Notes: generated from the letters alone by a model not told the origin. A stretch of 64,000 bases of DNA from an uncultured Paracoccaceae bacterium (GCA_947501025.1 CANMUM010000003.1:149096-213095), one strand, 5' to 3'. Counted from the first letter of the stretch, positions 18,656 through 28,784 are shown. Made by a program: numbers and translations.

Positions 18656-19522
18656 ATGACAAATTATGAAGACCGCGACGGCTTGATCTGGATGGATGGT
18701 GAATTGATTCCTTGGCGCGAATCAAAAGTCCATATTTTGTCACATGCCATGCATTATGCCTCATCAGTATTTGAGGGTGAGCGTTGCTATAACGGCAAAA
18801 TTTTCAAATCAACGGAACATTCTGAGCGTCTTAAATTCTCAGGTGATCTTCTTGATATGCCTATCCCTTACAGTGTTGAAGAGATCGATGCCGCTAAAGA
18901 TGCAACGCTCAAAGCCAATAACTTAACAGACGCATATGTACGCGCCGTTGCGTTTCGTGGTGCTGGCGATGAAATGGGAGTCGCGTCAAAGGGCAACCCC
19001 GTCCGCCTCGCCATCGCTTGCTGGTCTTGGGGCGCGTATTATGGTGATGCAAAGCTTCAAGGTGCAAAACTCGACATTGCAAAATGGCGTCGCCCCGATC
19101 CCGCAACAATTCCACATGAAGCCAAGGCCGCTGGCCTTTATATGATCTGTACAATGTCAAAACACGCCGCGATGGAGAAAGGTTGTACGGATGCATTGAT
19201 GATGGATTATCGCGGTTATGTTGCTGAGGCGACAGGTGCAAATATCTTCTTTGTTAAGGACGGCGAAGTTCACACGCCATTGCCCGATTCATTCCTCAAC
19301 GGCATCACACGCCAAACCGTTATCGGCATGCTGGAAGAAAAGGGCATCAATGTGATTGAGCGCCATATCATGCCAGAAGAACTCGCCGATTTTGAACAAT
19401 GTTGGCTCACAGGAACGGCAGCAGAAGTTACACCTGTTGGTCAAATCGGTGACTATAAATTCACGGTTGGCGACATCGCAATCGATATAGCAGAGAGCTA
19501 TGAGCGCCTCGTTCGAGCTTAA
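18656..19522 (+). CDS. ilvE: branched-chain amino-acid aminotransferase
   Basis: IlvE is a PLP enzyme that performs the last step of valine, leucine and isoleucine synthesis and the first of their breakdown. The 288-residue fold type IV protein has the N-terminal HAMHYASSVFEGER, the likely PLP lysine in PHEAKAAGLYM, EATGANIFFV, and the cofactor-binding LTGTAAEVTPVGQI. GGAG lies 9 nt before the ATG. A terminator follows. ilvD, which makes its 2-oxoacid substrates, is at 43-44.8 kb in this window. Confidence 0.96.
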   Translation: MTNYEDRDGLIWMDGELIPWRESKVHILSHAMHYASSVFEGERCYNGKIFKSTEHSERLKFSGDLLDMPIPYSVEEIDAAKDATLKANNLTDAYVRAVAFRGAGDEMGVASKGNPVRLAIACWSWGAYYGDAKLQGAKLDIAKWRRPDPATIPHEAKAAGLYMICTMSKHAAMEKGCTDALMMDYRGYVAEATGANIFFVKDGEVHTPLPDSFLNGITRQTVIGMLEEKGINVIERHIMPEELADFEQCWLTGTAAEVTPVGQIGDYKFTVGDIAIDIAESYERLVRA

Positions 19523-19541
19523 AATTTATATCATGAAACCG

Positions 19542-19575
19542 AAAAGGGCATGGGTAAAAATCATGCCCTTTTATT
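19542..19575. terminator. bidirectional terminator between ilvE and priA
   Basis: An 11-bp stem AAAAGGGCATG (19542-19552) pairs with CATGCCCTTTT (19562-19572). T-runs arise on both strands, suiting the two convergent genes. Confidence 0.8.
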
Positions 19576-19582
19576 TCCAAAA

Positions 19583-21733
19583 TTAGAAAAAGCTTTGCGG
19601 ATCAACATCAAGTGTGATTTTTGCTTTTGAAGATTTCTTTGTGGCGCTCCGCCAATCTTGTACAAGCTTATGCAACGCCAAATTCTTTGGCATCTTAACA
19701 AGAATCCTTACACGCGAACGACCGCGAATGCGCGATATGGGCGCAATAGCTGGGCCAAAAATGCGCATACCCGCCGATTGAAGCGATTGGGAATTGCTGA
19801 CCATATCACGGCCAATTTGTACGGCCTCATTCAAATCAGGTGATGAAATAATCACCGCAATAAATCTGGAAAATGGTGGCGCCATGGCTTGTTCACGCCC
19901 TCGAATTTCCAGAGCATAAAATGCCTCATCATCTTGGCGCAAAATCGCATTAAGAAGCGCATGATCCGGCTGGTAGCTTTGAACCAATGCAAGCCCTGGC
20001 TTTTCTGCCCGCCCCGCACGCCCCGTAACTTGGCGGAGCAATTGAAATGATCGTTCCGCTGCGCGCAGATCTCCACCTTCAAGACCGATATCTGCATCAA
20101 CAATTCCTACCAATGTGAGATTGCTGAAATTATGCCCCTTGGCGACCATCTGCGTGCCGACAATGATATCATATTCACCGTTCATGATAGCATTAATTTC
20201 TTGCTTGAGCCGCTTTTCTCCCTGAACAAGGTCAGATGACAAAACAAGAATCCGCGCATCTGGAAAATGTTCTGCAACCTCTTCAGCCAATCGTTCAACA
20301 CCAGGGCCAATGGGTGCAAGCTTGTCTTCGACTTCACATTCGGGACAAGCTTTTGGCAAAAGCTCCTCAAAGCCACATTGGTGACATTGCAAGCGTCCGC
20401 GCGCACGATGCTCCACAAGTCTCGCGTCACAATTGGGGCAGCCAAGCTGATGACCACAAGCGCGACAAATCGTGAGCGGCGCAAAACCACGGCGGTTCAA
20501 AAACAAAAGGCTTTGCTCACCAAGTTGCAGCCGTTTTTTCATTTCAGCTACAAGCTCAGGCCCAATCCATGACGAGGCATTCAACCCCGCATCGCGCATA
20601 TCTGAAACGCGGATCTTTGGCAAAACGGCCTCGCCAAATCTTTCCTTCAATTCAACAAGTTCATAGCGGCCTGATTGTGCATTTTGCAGGCTTTCAACCG
20701 ATGGTGTTGCCGATGCCAAAAGCACATTTGCGTTTTCAAAATGTCCGCGCAAAACAGCCATATCTCGCCCATGATAGATAACACCTTCTTCTTGTTTAAA
20801 TGCGGTATCATGCTCCTCATCCACAACAATCAATCCAAGATTTTGGTAAGGCAAAAATAAAGCAGAGCGCGCACCAATCACAATTGGCACTTTGCCATTG
20901 GCAACCCCATTCCAAACATCACGCCGCGCCGTCACACCCATATCTGAATGCCAATGCCCAGGCGAAATCCCAAATCGCTCCGAACACCTAGCGATAAAGC
21001 GATCTGTAAGTGCAATTTCAGGCAGCATGATAAGCGCTTGCCTTTCTTCGCGCAAAGCCCCCGCAACGGCCTCAAAATAAACTTCTGTTTTTCCTGATCC
21101 CGTAATGCCTTTTAAAAGCACTGGCTTCGTGCTCACCGAAACAGCATCAACGGCATTTTGCTGCTCATCACTGAGCATCATATTCTTGCGATCAAGCTGC
21201 GGGCGGGCATTGGCTTCAATTGGATCAACCCATTCCGCTCCACCACGCTCAACCAATCCATTCATAATAGCACGGCTAAATCCAGATATGATTTTGGGGT
21301 CAGTCCCATGCTCGGCATTTTCAAGAAGCCATGAACGCAATTGCGCTTGTTTTGGCGTCAAAGCAACATCTTCGTTTAGAGCCTTTAGAAAATAGTTTTT
21401 TTGCGCAATCGGATCAGGAACACGAAGACCCATTTTTAAAATCTGACCAAGTGGCGAAAGTGTATATTCGGCCATTTTTTCAACAAAACTGCAAAAGCTA
21501 TTTTGCAATGGTGGTAATTCACTTTTTGAGATTACTGATTTGAGTTTTGAAATATCTTCACGATCAACCTCCCTCCAAACCACACCTAAAATATCACGTT
21601 TTCCAAACGGAACAAGAACAACATCGCCAATAGCAATTTCTCTTCCAGCAAGATAATCCAATGGCTTATCCATCGGCGTCAAAGTCCAAACGCTAACGAC
21701 CTTCATGGTTTCCGTGATGGGTTCAATTTTCAT
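19583..21733 (-). CDS. priA: primosomal protein N' (replication restart helicase)
   Basis: PriA recognises stalled forks and reloads the replisome. The protein is 716 residues. An N-terminal 3'-DNA-binding domain is followed by a helicase core with Walker A GITGSGKTE, the box VVDEEHD, then the zinc-binding region CRACGHQLGCPNCDAR and CHQCGF...CPECE, and the second RecA-like domain ending in QVTGRAGRA. Eight zinc cysteines are present. The start may be the ATG at 21733 or, 27 nt later, the ATG at 21706; neither has a strong ribosome-binding site. It is divergent from the DUF484 gene. Confidence 0.96.
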   Translation of the reverse strand: MKIEPITETMKVVSVWTLTPMDKPLDYLAGREIAIGDVVLVPFGKRDILGVVWREVDREDISKLKSVISKSELPPLQNSFCSFVEKMAEYTLSPLGQILKMGLRVPDPIAQKNYFLKALNEDVALTPKQAQLRSWLLENAEHGTDPKIISGFSRAIMNGLVERGGAEWVDPIEANARPQLDRKNMMLSDEQQNAVDAVSVSTKPVLLKGITGSGKTEVYFEAVAGALREERQALIMLPEIALTDRFIARCSERFGISPGHWHSDMGVTARRDVWNGVANGKVPIVIGARSALFLPYQNLGLIVVDEEHDTAFKQEEGVIYHGRDMAVLRGHFENANVLLASATPSVESLQNAQSGRYELVELKERFGEAVLPKIRVSDMRDAGLNASSWIGPELVAEMKKRLQLGEQSLLFLNRRGFAPLTICRACGHQLGCPNCDARLVEHRARGRLQCHQCGFEELLPKACPECEVEDKLAPIGPGVERLAEEVAEHFPDARILVLSSDLVQGEKRLKQEINAIMNGEYDIIVGTQMVAKGHNFSNLTLVGIVDADIGLEGGDLRAAERSFQLLRQVTGRAGRAEKPGLALVQSYQPDHALLNAILRQDDEAFYALEIRGREQAMAPPFSRFIAVIISSPDLNEAVQIGRDMVSNSQSLQSAGMRIFGPAIAPISRIRGRSRVRILVKMPKNLALHKLVQDWRSATKKSSKAKITLDVDPQSFF

Positions 21734-21833
21734 AAAAGCATTTTCATTTGAGTAATATTTGTTTAGTATAGTTTATTCCATAAGCATCTTAAATGGAAAT
21801 AGAGTTTAAAAAACGAATTTTTACCAACAGCCA

Positions 21834-22535
21834 ATGAACGACAAAAATCAGGGTACAAAAATGGAATCAATCAAAGCAGAATTGTTGAAAAATCCCCATA
21901 TGGTTTTTGAAGATGAAGAGATATTCCAAGCGGTTTTAGATTCTGCCAACCTTAAAGAAGATGGCGCTCATGTGGTTGATATTCGCAGCGCTCTTATTGA
22001 TCGTTTAAACGCAAAACTTGGTGATGTATCGGCGCGCGAGCAATCAACCATCGAAGCTGCACAAGATTATTTTGAAAACATCGAAAAAGTCCATACAACC
22101 ATACTTGATCTGTTATCGGCAACTGATCTGTCGAGCTTTTTGGATATTTCGAAAACATCAATCGAAAGCAATTTTGACCTTGATAGCTTTTTAATCATAC
22201 TTGAACGCGAAGATTCAGAAGATCTTGAAACACTGCATCCTGCCCTCATTGCGACTCCAGATGGTATTGGCCAAAGCTATTTTAGCAAACCGCTTGATCC
22301 CGCACGTCCCCACATCAATATGCGCGAGACATCTGCTGTGTCTCCCCTGATTATCCTCAATCAACCCGCATCAGAAGCCATCATAAAACTGGATCTTGGT
22401 GAAGATCACGTTCACTCCTTCATCGTCATGAGTTCGGTTGATATGGATCGTTTTAGCGCTGAGAAAGCAACCGACTTATTGAATTTCTTTTCTAGATTCT
22501 ACGAACAGCAGCTGGCCCGATGGCTCGCCGAATAG
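21834..22535 (+). CDS. DUF484 family protein
   Basis: The 233-residue protein matches DUF484, a GAF-like family often encoded beside xerC. Features are an N-terminal short helical region (LLKNPHMVFED), a coiled segment and the C-terminal strand pattern ending FFSRFYEQQLARWL. The molecular role is unknown. It overlaps xerC by 16 nt, so the two are co-expressed. The start may be the ATG at 21834 or the one at 21861 (MESIKAELL). Confidence 0.82.
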   Translation: MNDKNQGTKMESIKAELLKNPHMVFEDEEIFQAVLDSANLKEDGAHVVDIRSALIDRLNAKLGDVSAREQSTIEAAQDYFENIEKVHTTILDLLSATDLSSFLDISKTSIESNFDLDSFLIILEREDSEDLETLHPALIATPDGIGQSYFSKPLDPARPHINMRETSAVSPLIILNQPASEAIIKLDLGEDHVHSFIVMSSVDMDRFSAEKATDLLNFFSRFYEQQLARWLAE

Positions 22536-23452
22536 AAAAAATCCTAGCGATCAGCGAAGTTGAAAACTGGATCGGTGAGCTGCGCAATGGTCGAGGTATT
22601 TCCGAACATACCCATATTGCATATCTTACGGATGTCAGTGAGTTCCTTCAATTCCAAAAGAACTATAATGAGCACAATCCTACAATTGCCAATCTTGAGG
22701 CACTTAGTCCTCGCGAAATGCGTGCGTTTTTAGCCGACTGCCAGAAACGTGAGATTGGGGCATCATCACGCAATCGAAAGCTATCAGCCATTAAATCCTT
22801 TCTGCGTTATGTTTACAAGAAATATGATCTTAAAAACGATGCAGTTTTAATGAGCCGTGGGCCGAAAAAGGCGCAACGACTGCCACGTCCACTATCCATG
22901 ATTGATGCGGATAAATTACTCGATACCGCAAATGAAATCGACAAACGCAAATGGGTTCAAGCGCGTGATACGGCACTTGTGACGCTCTTATATGCGTGTG
23001 GCTTGCGGATATCTGAAGCGCTTAGCATTACTAAATCACAAACACCGCTTGGTAGTGAACTCCGCATAAAGGGCAAGGGCAACAAAGTGCGGATTGTTCC
23101 TGTTTTACCTGCTGCAAGAGATGCCGTTGAGGCCTATTTGAAACTTGTTCCCTACGTTTTGGAACCCAGTGACGTTATATTCCGCGGTATACGTGGTGGC
23201 GCTATGTCAAGCCGACAATCAGCTCTACTCATGGAGAAGCTGCGCAATCTTTTAGGTCTGCCCGCATCCGCAACGCCGCATGCAATGCGCCATAGTTTTG
23301 CGAGCCATCTTTTGGCCGCAGGTGGAGATATTCGCGCGATCCAAGAACTGCTTGGTCACAGCTCACTTTCTGCAACCCAAGTCTATACCAAACTTGATGA
23401 GACCCAACTGATAGATGTTTACCGCGCCGCACATCCCAAAGGCAGAAGCTAG
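22520..23452 (+). CDS. xerC: tyrosine recombinase XerC
   Basis: XerC with XerD resolves chromosome dimers at dif. The 310-residue protein has an N-terminal SAM-like DNA-binding domain and the catalytic residues of the family: R163, K186, H254, R257, H280 and the nucleophile Y289. The motifs HAMRHSFASHLLAAGGDIR and LLGHSSLSATQVYT are standard. It begins 16 nt inside the DUF484 gene. Its 3' end overlaps the convergent ubiH-like gene by 4 nt. No integration signs are near it, so it is the housekeeping enzyme and not a phage integrase. Confidence 0.95.
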   Translation: MARRIEKILAISEVENWIGELRNGRGISEHTHIAYLTDVSEFLQFQKNYNEHNPTIANLEALSPREMRAFLADCQKREIGASSRNRKLSAIKSFLRYVYKKYDLKNDAVLMSRGPKKAQRLPRPLSMIDADKLLDTANEIDKRKWVQARDTALVTLLYACGLRISEALSITKSQTPLGSELRIKGKGNKVRIVPVLPAARDAVEAYLKLVPYVLEPSDVIFRGIRGGAMSSRQSALLMEKLRNLLGLPASATPHAMRHSFASHLLAAGGDIRAIQELLGHSSLSATQVYTKLDETQLIDVYRAAHPKGRS

Positions 23453-24606
23453 GGCTGAACGCCTACTAAATATTTTGGTTGTGGCGATAAAGGCGCATCA
23501 GAAAGCTCTGCCAATTTTTGATTTATGTCACCATATTTAATTGCCGATAATAGGTTTAACGCAGGCAATATCGGATTAGGCCGCCTTGAGAATTTCTTCA
23601 ATGATTTGGTCACAAGGCCAAGCTTAGACATATCACCTTTCCGCCAGCTGGCATATGATTTTAATACAGCCTCATCTCCGATATCCAACCCAAGACGTTT
23701 TTGCTTCACAAGCAATTCCATAAGCGATACCACATCTCGCAAACCAAGATTAAGCCCCTGCCCTGCCAATGGATGAATGCTATGGGCGCAATCACCGGCA
23801 AGTGCAAAACGCTCACCATGTAATCTGCTGGGTTGTGAATGCGAAACTGGGAACGAATTGCGTGACTGTTTCAATGTAAGCGTCCCGTACATTCCGTTCA
23901 GCAAGCTCTCCAAATGGCTCGTAAAATCATCATCACTCAAACCCAAAAGATATTGTGCATAGGCATCATCTTGGCTCCAAACGATTGAGAAAACATCCTC
24001 ACCATGGGGAAGAATTCCCAACGGCCCATATTCAGTAAAGAGTTGGCGAGCGATATTTTTATGTGGGATACCAGATTTAAACTTGGCCGTGATTGCCGTT
24101 TGAGCGTAAGGCATGACCTCATAAGAAATGCCAAGCGACCGCGCAGATGCAGAGTTTCGCCCTTCAGCAATAATGATCAACGGAGCTCGGATGTCTTGGT
24201 CGGGCAGTACCGCAAATTGCTCTTCAAAAGTAAACTTATCTGGACGCACATCAATCGTCTCACCAGAAATATTTGCGCTTAGGCGTCGCGCCAAAACAGA
24301 ATGATCAATCATATGCATCATAACGTCATTTGATTTTTGGAATGCAAAGCGATCATCTGTAAACGCCTTGCCAAAACCAATCTCAATTTGCTGAACATCG
24401 CTACGTTCTTCATCGGTGAAATAGACACCAATCGCATTTAGGAATTTTAAACTTGATGGCGCAATGGCATAACTTCGCGGGTCATTCTCGTAGGATAGCT
24501 CAGGCCGCGCAACACACACGGCCTCAAACCCTAAACTCTCGGCACTTAGCGCAACACTTCGTGCGACGATACCATCGCCAAGAACAATGATATCGACTGT
24601 TCGCAT
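23449..24606 (-). CDS. UbiH/UbiF-family FAD-dependent hydroxylase (ubiquinone biosynthesis)
   Basis: The 385-residue flavoprotein belongs to the aromatic hydroxylases that add oxygen to the ubiquinone ring. The N-terminal dinucleotide fold is IIVLGDGIVARSVALSA, and the second FAD motif is GDCAHSIHPLAGQGLNLGLRD. The first glycine motif reads GDGIVA rather than GxGxxG, which occurs in this family. Which ring position it hydroxylates (UbiH, UbiF, UbiI or UbiL type) cannot be told by eye. It starts 3 nt after the hflC stop, so it sits at the end of the hflK-hflC transcript. ubiG is at 38.5 kb. Confidence 0.88.
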   Translation of the reverse strand: MRTVDIIVLGDGIVARSVALSAESLGFEAVCVARPELSYENDPRSYAIAPSSLKFLNAIGVYFTDEERSDVQQIEIGFGKAFTDDRFAFQKSNDVMMHMIDHSVLARRLSANISGETIDVRPDKFTFEEQFAVLPDQDIRAPLIIIAEGRNSASARSLGISYEVMPYAQTAITAKFKSGIPHKNIARQLFTEYGPLGILPHGEDVFSIVWSQDDAYAQYLLGLSDDDFTSHLESLLNGMYGTLTLKQSRNSFPVSHSQPSRLHGERFALAGDCAHSIHPLAGQGLNLGLRDVVSLMELLVKQKRLGLDIGDEAVLKSYASWRKGDMSKLGLVTKSLKKFSRRPNPILPALNLLSAIKYGDINQKLAELSDAPLSPQPKYLVGVQP

Positions 24607-24609
24607 TGT

Positions 24610-25482
24610 TTAATTTGAACCCGATTCAGCTTCCAAGAAACGGAAGAAATCACTATCTGGGCTCATCACTACAGAGGTATTACTGCCATCAAGTGACGAA
24701 CGGTAAGCCTGCATCGAACGATAAAAATCAAAGAACTCTGGGTCAGCTTCATAGGCATCGGCAAGTATTTTTGAAACCATTGCATCGGCTTCACCTTTGA
24801 TGATCTCGCTTTCTTTCCGCGCAGCTGACTTAATCTGCACAGCTTGACGTTCAGCCGCAGCTGTAATGCGCTTTGCGGCTTCATCACCACGCGCACGCTC
24901 ATCTTCAGCTTCTTGCTTGCGTTCTGCAGACATCCGGTCAAACGTCGATTGAAGGTTCGCCTCTGGCAAATCGGCGCGGACGATACGAACATCAACAATT
25001 TCCACCCCCATCTCAGCAGCTGAAATTTTTGTGGCATCCAAAATGCTGATCATCAACCGTGTACGATCAGCCGACAAAATCGCGTTTGTATCAACTTTAC
25101 CAAGCACATTACGCAGTGCATCCTCAAGGATGCCCGCAAGCTTCACGCGCGCTCCACGGTCACCTTGCTCAACAACAGCAAGATGATATTTTACCACATC
25201 GCTAATGCGCCAACGGCTAAATGCATCCACAACCAAGCGGCGATTATCACTAAAGAGAACGGAAAACTCATCTGAAGGTAGAGTTAATAAACGATCGTCA
25301 TATTTACTGACGTCATCCACAAACGGCATTTTAAATTTTAGACCCTGCTCTTCAACTGTGCGATCAATCGCACCAAATCGTGTGACAATGGCCTTTTCGC
25401 GCTCATCAACAACAAAGAGGGACTGAATCAATACAAACACGGCAATGACACAAAGAATCAATAATGCGGAAAGATTTCTCAT
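24610..25482 (-). CDS. hflC: HflC, SPFH/prohibitin-domain modulator of the FtsH protease
   Basis: HflC with HflK forms a periplasmic-side membrane complex that controls access to FtsH. The 290-residue protein has an N-terminal transmembrane helix (ALLILCVIAVFVLIQSLFVV), the SPFH domain from about residue 25 (EREKAIVTRFGAID), a long charged coiled coil (about 195-240) and the C-terminal DFFRFLEA. Its start overlaps the hflK stop by 4 nt. Confidence 0.95.
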   Translation of the reverse strand: MRNLSALLILCVIAVFVLIQSLFVVDEREKAIVTRFGAIDRTVEEQGLKFKMPFVDDVSKYDDRLLTLPSDEFSVLFSDNRRLVVDAFSRWRISDVVKYHLAVVEQGDRGARVKLAGILEDALRNVLGKVDTNAILSADRTRLMISILDATKISAAEMGVEIVDVRIVRADLPEANLQSTFDRMSAERKQEAEDERARGDEAAKRITAAAERQAVQIKSAARKESEIIKGEADAMVSKILADAYEADPEFFDFYRSMQAYRSSLDGSNTSVVMSPDSDFFRFLEAESGSN

Positions 25483-26606
25483 TGGCTTGCTCCTTTGTTC
25501 AATTCATTGAGTGGCAGATAAGGCACAACGCCCTCTCCAGCTTGACCATCGATTATAATCTTATTCATCTGGCCGTAAACATCTTGCATTGTCTCCAGAT
25601 AAATCCGGCGGCGTGTAACCTCTGGAGCCCTTTTGTATTCTTCTAGCACAGCTGTAAATCGACTTGCTTCACCCTCTGCATCATTGATTTTCTCTGAACG
25701 ATAAGCTTCTGCATTTTCCATCAACTGCGCTTCTTCACCTCGCGCATCAGCCAAGACTCTATTCGCCGTCTTTTGAGCATCGCTCTGCTTGGTATCACGT
25801 TCTTGTTCGGCTGCTTGCACATCTTCGAAATCTTTGATCACCTCTTTGGGCGCATCCGATTTGGTCAGGTTCACACGCACAATTTCGATACCTGAATCAT
25901 ATGCATCCAAATTTGATTGAATGAGCGACTTCACTTCGATCATTGTTTCATCGCGCTTGGTGCTAAGCAATGGAATAAGTGGTGAACGCGCTACCACTTC
26001 ACGAATAGAGCTTTGCGCTACCGCGTGAATTGTGTCACGCTGGCCAGCAAGATTGAACTGGTAATCAGGCAAGTTTTTAATACGCCAAACAACCTCAAAT
26101 TCAATATCGATAATGTTTTCGTCTGATGTCAACATCAATGAACTGTCTTGCCCATTTTCATCAAGATCACGACCAATTTGCTCGGTTTGTTGCTCAGTTA
26201 CGTTAACCGCCTCAACATTGTAAATCGGCCATGGTGCAAAGTGAGGACCACTGCCCCAAGTATCAACATGCTTACCAAAACGCATAACAACAGCATTATG
26301 TGTAGCTTGAATAAAGTGAACAGATTTATACGCCCAAAATGCCAAGCCACCGAGAAGCAAAAGCGCAAATATTGGACGCGCTGAAGGCGGCTGATCACCA
26401 GAACCGCCGCTTTTCCTACCACCACCATTACCGCCGCCAATAATACGCTTGAGCTGCGCTTGACCATCACGGATCATGCGATCAATGTCGTTCTCGTTTG
26501 AAGATGGTTTTTGGGGCGCTTCTTTGCCCCATGGTGTCTTTGGCTCATTATTGCCTTTGTCACCACCATCATCACCGCCCCAAGGGCCGCCAGAATTATT
26601 TGCCAT
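25479..26606 (-). CDS. hflK: HflK, SPFH/prohibitin-domain modulator of the FtsH protease
   Basis: The 375-residue protein has the typical Gly/Asn/Asp/Pro-rich cytoplasmic head (residues 1-70), one transmembrane helix (IFALLLLGGLAFWAYKSVHF) and an SPFH domain with TEQQTEQIGRDL and SLMLTSDENIIDIEFEVVWRI. A coiled coil follows (QAAEQERDTKQSDAQKTA). GGAGAGA precedes the ATG. It leads an hflK-hflC-ubiH-like unit. In many alphaproteobacteria degP follows hflC directly; here degP is 3.2 kb away on the other strand. Confidence 0.95.
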   Translation of the reverse strand: MANNSGGPWGGDDGGDKGNNEPKTPWGKEAPQKPSSNENDIDRMIRDGQAQLKRIIGGGNGGGRKSGGSGDQPPSARPIFALLLLGGLAFWAYKSVHFIQATHNAVVMRFGKHVDTWGSGPHFAPWPIYNVEAVNVTEQQTEQIGRDLDENGQDSSLMLTSDENIIDIEFEVVWRIKNLPDYQFNLAGQRDTIHAVAQSSIREVVARSPLIPLLSTKRDETMIEVKSLIQSNLDAYDSGIEIVRVNLTKSDAPKEVIKDFEDVQAAEQERDTKQSDAQKTANRVLADARGEEAQLMENAEAYRSEKINDAEGEASRFTAVLEEYKRAPEVTRRRIYLETMQDVYGQMNKIIIDGQAGEGVVPYLPLNELNKGASQ

Positions 26607-26697
26607 GTTTTTCTCTCCGAAATCTCTGTTGTGATGAAGTTAAGGTCTTAACGTCTTGATTACAAGGTTTTCATAGCATTTCTTATTGCCGTAATTC

Positions 26698-28044
26698 TTA
26701 TCTCGGCGTTTTCATTGTGACCAATTCTTCTGATGCCGTTGGATGCACGGCAATCGTTGCATCGAGATCCGCCTTCTTTGCACCCATCGTCACGGCAACA
26801 GCAATAAGTTGGATCATTTCACCAGCACCCTCACCCAATATATGCACGCCCAAAACTTTATCGTCAGCTTTATTCACAACAAGCTTCATCATCATTTTTT
26901 CAGAAACACCCGCAAAACTTGCAGACATCGGCGTAAAGCTCGTCGCGAAAATATCAACGTCAAAGCCTTGCTCAATTGCTTTTTCCTCAGACAATCCAAC
27001 CGTGCCAAATTCGGGCCTTGTGAAAATAGCGGTCGGGATCAGATCATAATTGATTGATGTCGGCGTATCTTCATAAACCGTCTTAATGAAATTCACCGCT
27101 TCACGGATCGCAACGGGCGTCAATGCCGCACGGCCCGTGACATCGCCAATCGCATAAATGCTTGGCACAGATGTTTGAGAAAACTCATCAACCTTGATGG
27201 CTCCGCGCTCAACCGCAACGCCCACCTCATCAAGACCAAGCTCATCATAATTCGCAACACGGCCCGTGGCGTAAAGTACCTCATCAACTTTGAGCGTTTC
27301 ACCGCTTGATAATGTCAAAACTTTCGCGGCACCGCTGGCTTCAACTTTAGCAACATCGGTGTCCAAAAGCACATTCATACCCCGATCACGCATATGAGCA
27401 ACGATCGCTTCGCGCACTTCCATGTCATAACCACGCAAGATCATATCACCGCGATAAATCTGTGTCACATCAACGCCCATGCCTTTAAAGATACCCGCAA
27501 ATTCAGACGCGACATAACCGCCACCGACAACAGCCAAACGTTTTGGCAAGCTATCCAAATGAAACACATCATCTGAAGTCAGCACCAAATCACGCCCTTC
27601 AAATTCAGGCACGAATGGTCGCCCGCCAGTAGCAATCAAAATCCGCTCAGCTGAAAAGCGAAGACCACTATCAAGAGTGACATGGTGAGCACCATCAATC
27701 GCTGCATAATCTTCAAAAAGACGCACCTTGTTGCGCTCCATAATGCCCGTATAAACGCCTTCCAAACGGTCAAGTTCTTGGGATAGTTTCTCCTGAAAAC
27801 CCTTCCAACCAAAAGCACCCTCCTTATGCGACCATCCAAAACCCTCAGCACGCTTGACCATTGCACCAAATTCGCTTGCAAACAACATCAGTTTTTTAGG
27901 AACACAGCCCCGAATCACACATGTGCCGCCCATGCGGTCGCCTTCGGCCATGCCAACGCGCAGCCCTTTTTCTGCAGCCAATCGCGCAGCGCGAACGCCA
28001 CCCGAACCGCCGCCGATGACAAATAGGTCAAAATCATATTCCAT
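26698..28044 (-). CDS. gor: glutathione-disulfide reductase
   Basis: This FAD enzyme reduces oxidised glutathione with NADPH. The 448-residue protein has the FAD motif VIGGGSGGVRAARLAA, the redox pair C42/C47 in GGTCVIRGCVPKK, the NAD(P) motif VVGGGYVASEFAG, and the C-terminal His-Glu pair in HPTASEELVTM. The VIRGC version of the redox motif is seen in the alphaproteobacterial and cyanobacterial type of enzyme. Its start shares one base with the rpiA stop (TAATG). RpiA belongs to the pentose phosphate pathway, which supplies the NADPH. Confidence 0.94.
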   Translation of the reverse strand: MEYDFDLFVIGGGSGGVRAARLAAEKGLRVGMAEGDRMGGTCVIRGCVPKKLMLFASEFGAMVKRAEGFGWSHKEGAFGWKGFQEKLSQELDRLEGVYTGIMERNKVRLFEDYAAIDGAHHVTLDSGLRFSAERILIATGGRPFVPEFEGRDLVLTSDDVFHLDSLPKRLAVVGGGYVASEFAGIFKGMGVDVTQIYRGDMILRGYDMEVREAIVAHMRDRGMNVLLDTDVAKVEASGAAKVLTLSSGETLKVDEVLYATGRVANYDELGLDEVGVAVERGAIKVDEFSQTSVPSIYAIGDVTGRAALTPVAIREAVNFIKTVYEDTPTSINYDLIPTAIFTRPEFGTVGLSEEKAIEQGFDVDIFATSFTPMSASFAGVSEKMMMKLVVNKADDKVLGVHILGEGAGEMIQLIAVAVTMGAKKADLDATIAVHPTASEELVTMKTPR

Positions 28045-28784
28045 TACACGCTCCTTCTCAGAACTTTAGGGTCGCCGCCTTCATTGCCGACAACAACAAT
28101 ATCAGCCAAATCTATGAACAAACCGTTTTCAACAACACCAGGAATTTGATTTAGCGCAAGATTCAGCGCCTTTGGATCACGAATTTCCTCGCATATACAA
28201 TCAAGAATATAATGCCCCTCATCAGTGATCAAAAACTCATCACCTTTCATTCGGAAAGCCGTCTTCGCGCTTTTCACATCACTTACACCAAGCAATTTTT
28301 CGATCGCGGCTTTCGTCGTTTGCGCACCAAAGCGCACAACCTCAACAGGCAAGTGGAATTGACCCAAAACCTCAACCATCTTGCTTGAATCCACAATGAC
28401 GATCATTTGCTCCGATGCCGTGGCCACAATTTTTTCTTGCAAAAGCGCCGCGCCGCCGCCTTTGATCAATTGGTAATCTGAAGACACCTCATCAGCACCA
28501 TCAACAACGATATCCATCACACCAACCTCATCAAGTGGATAAACAGGCACGCCATATTCCTTTGCCAAATCCCATGTTTGCGTTGATGTTGTTGCGCATG
28601 TCACCTTCAATCCATCTTTGTGAATGCGTTCTGCGAGCAAAATCACAAACCAATACGCCGTCGAGCCCGTTCCAAGCCCCAGCGTCATGCCATCTTTTAC
28701 AAATTCAAGTGCCTTTGCAGCGGCCGCGTGTTTGGCGAGGTTTTTTTCATCAGGTTTCGGAAAAATCACAGGAGACGGATTCAT
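28044..28784 (-). CDS. rpiA: ribose-5-phosphate isomerase A
   Basis: RpiA interconverts ribose-5-phosphate and ribulose-5-phosphate. The 246-residue protein shows TLGLGTGSTAYWFV (phosphate loop), DGADEV with the catalytic acid region, and KGGGAALLQEKIVA. The ATG at 28784 has AAAGGA 8 nt upstream; the ATG at 28790 sits too close to that sequence, so the later start is chosen. It is co-transcribed with gor. Confidence 0.96.
   Translation of the reverse strand: MNPSPVIFPKPDEKNLAKHAAAAKALEFVKDGMTLGLGTGSTAYWFVILLAERIHKDGLKVTCATTSTQTWDLAKEYGVPVYPLDEVGVMDIVVDGADEVSSDYQLIKGGGAALLQEKIVATASEQMIVIVDSSKMVEVLGQFHLPVEVVRFGAQTTKAAIEKLLGVSDVKSAKTAFRMKGDEFLITDEGHYILDCICEEIRDPKALNLALNQIPGVVENGLFIDLADIVVVGNEGGDPKVLRRSV

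Noticed and set aside
22520..23452. Tyrosine recombinase as a sign of a mobile element
   Set aside because: It is the housekeeping XerC by its DUF484 partner and length; there is no att repeat, tRNA or phage gene nearby.
26632..26660. GTTAAG-GT-CTTAAC repeat before hflK
   Set aside because: Only 6-bp arms, within chance for an AT-rich gap, and no matching regulator known to me.
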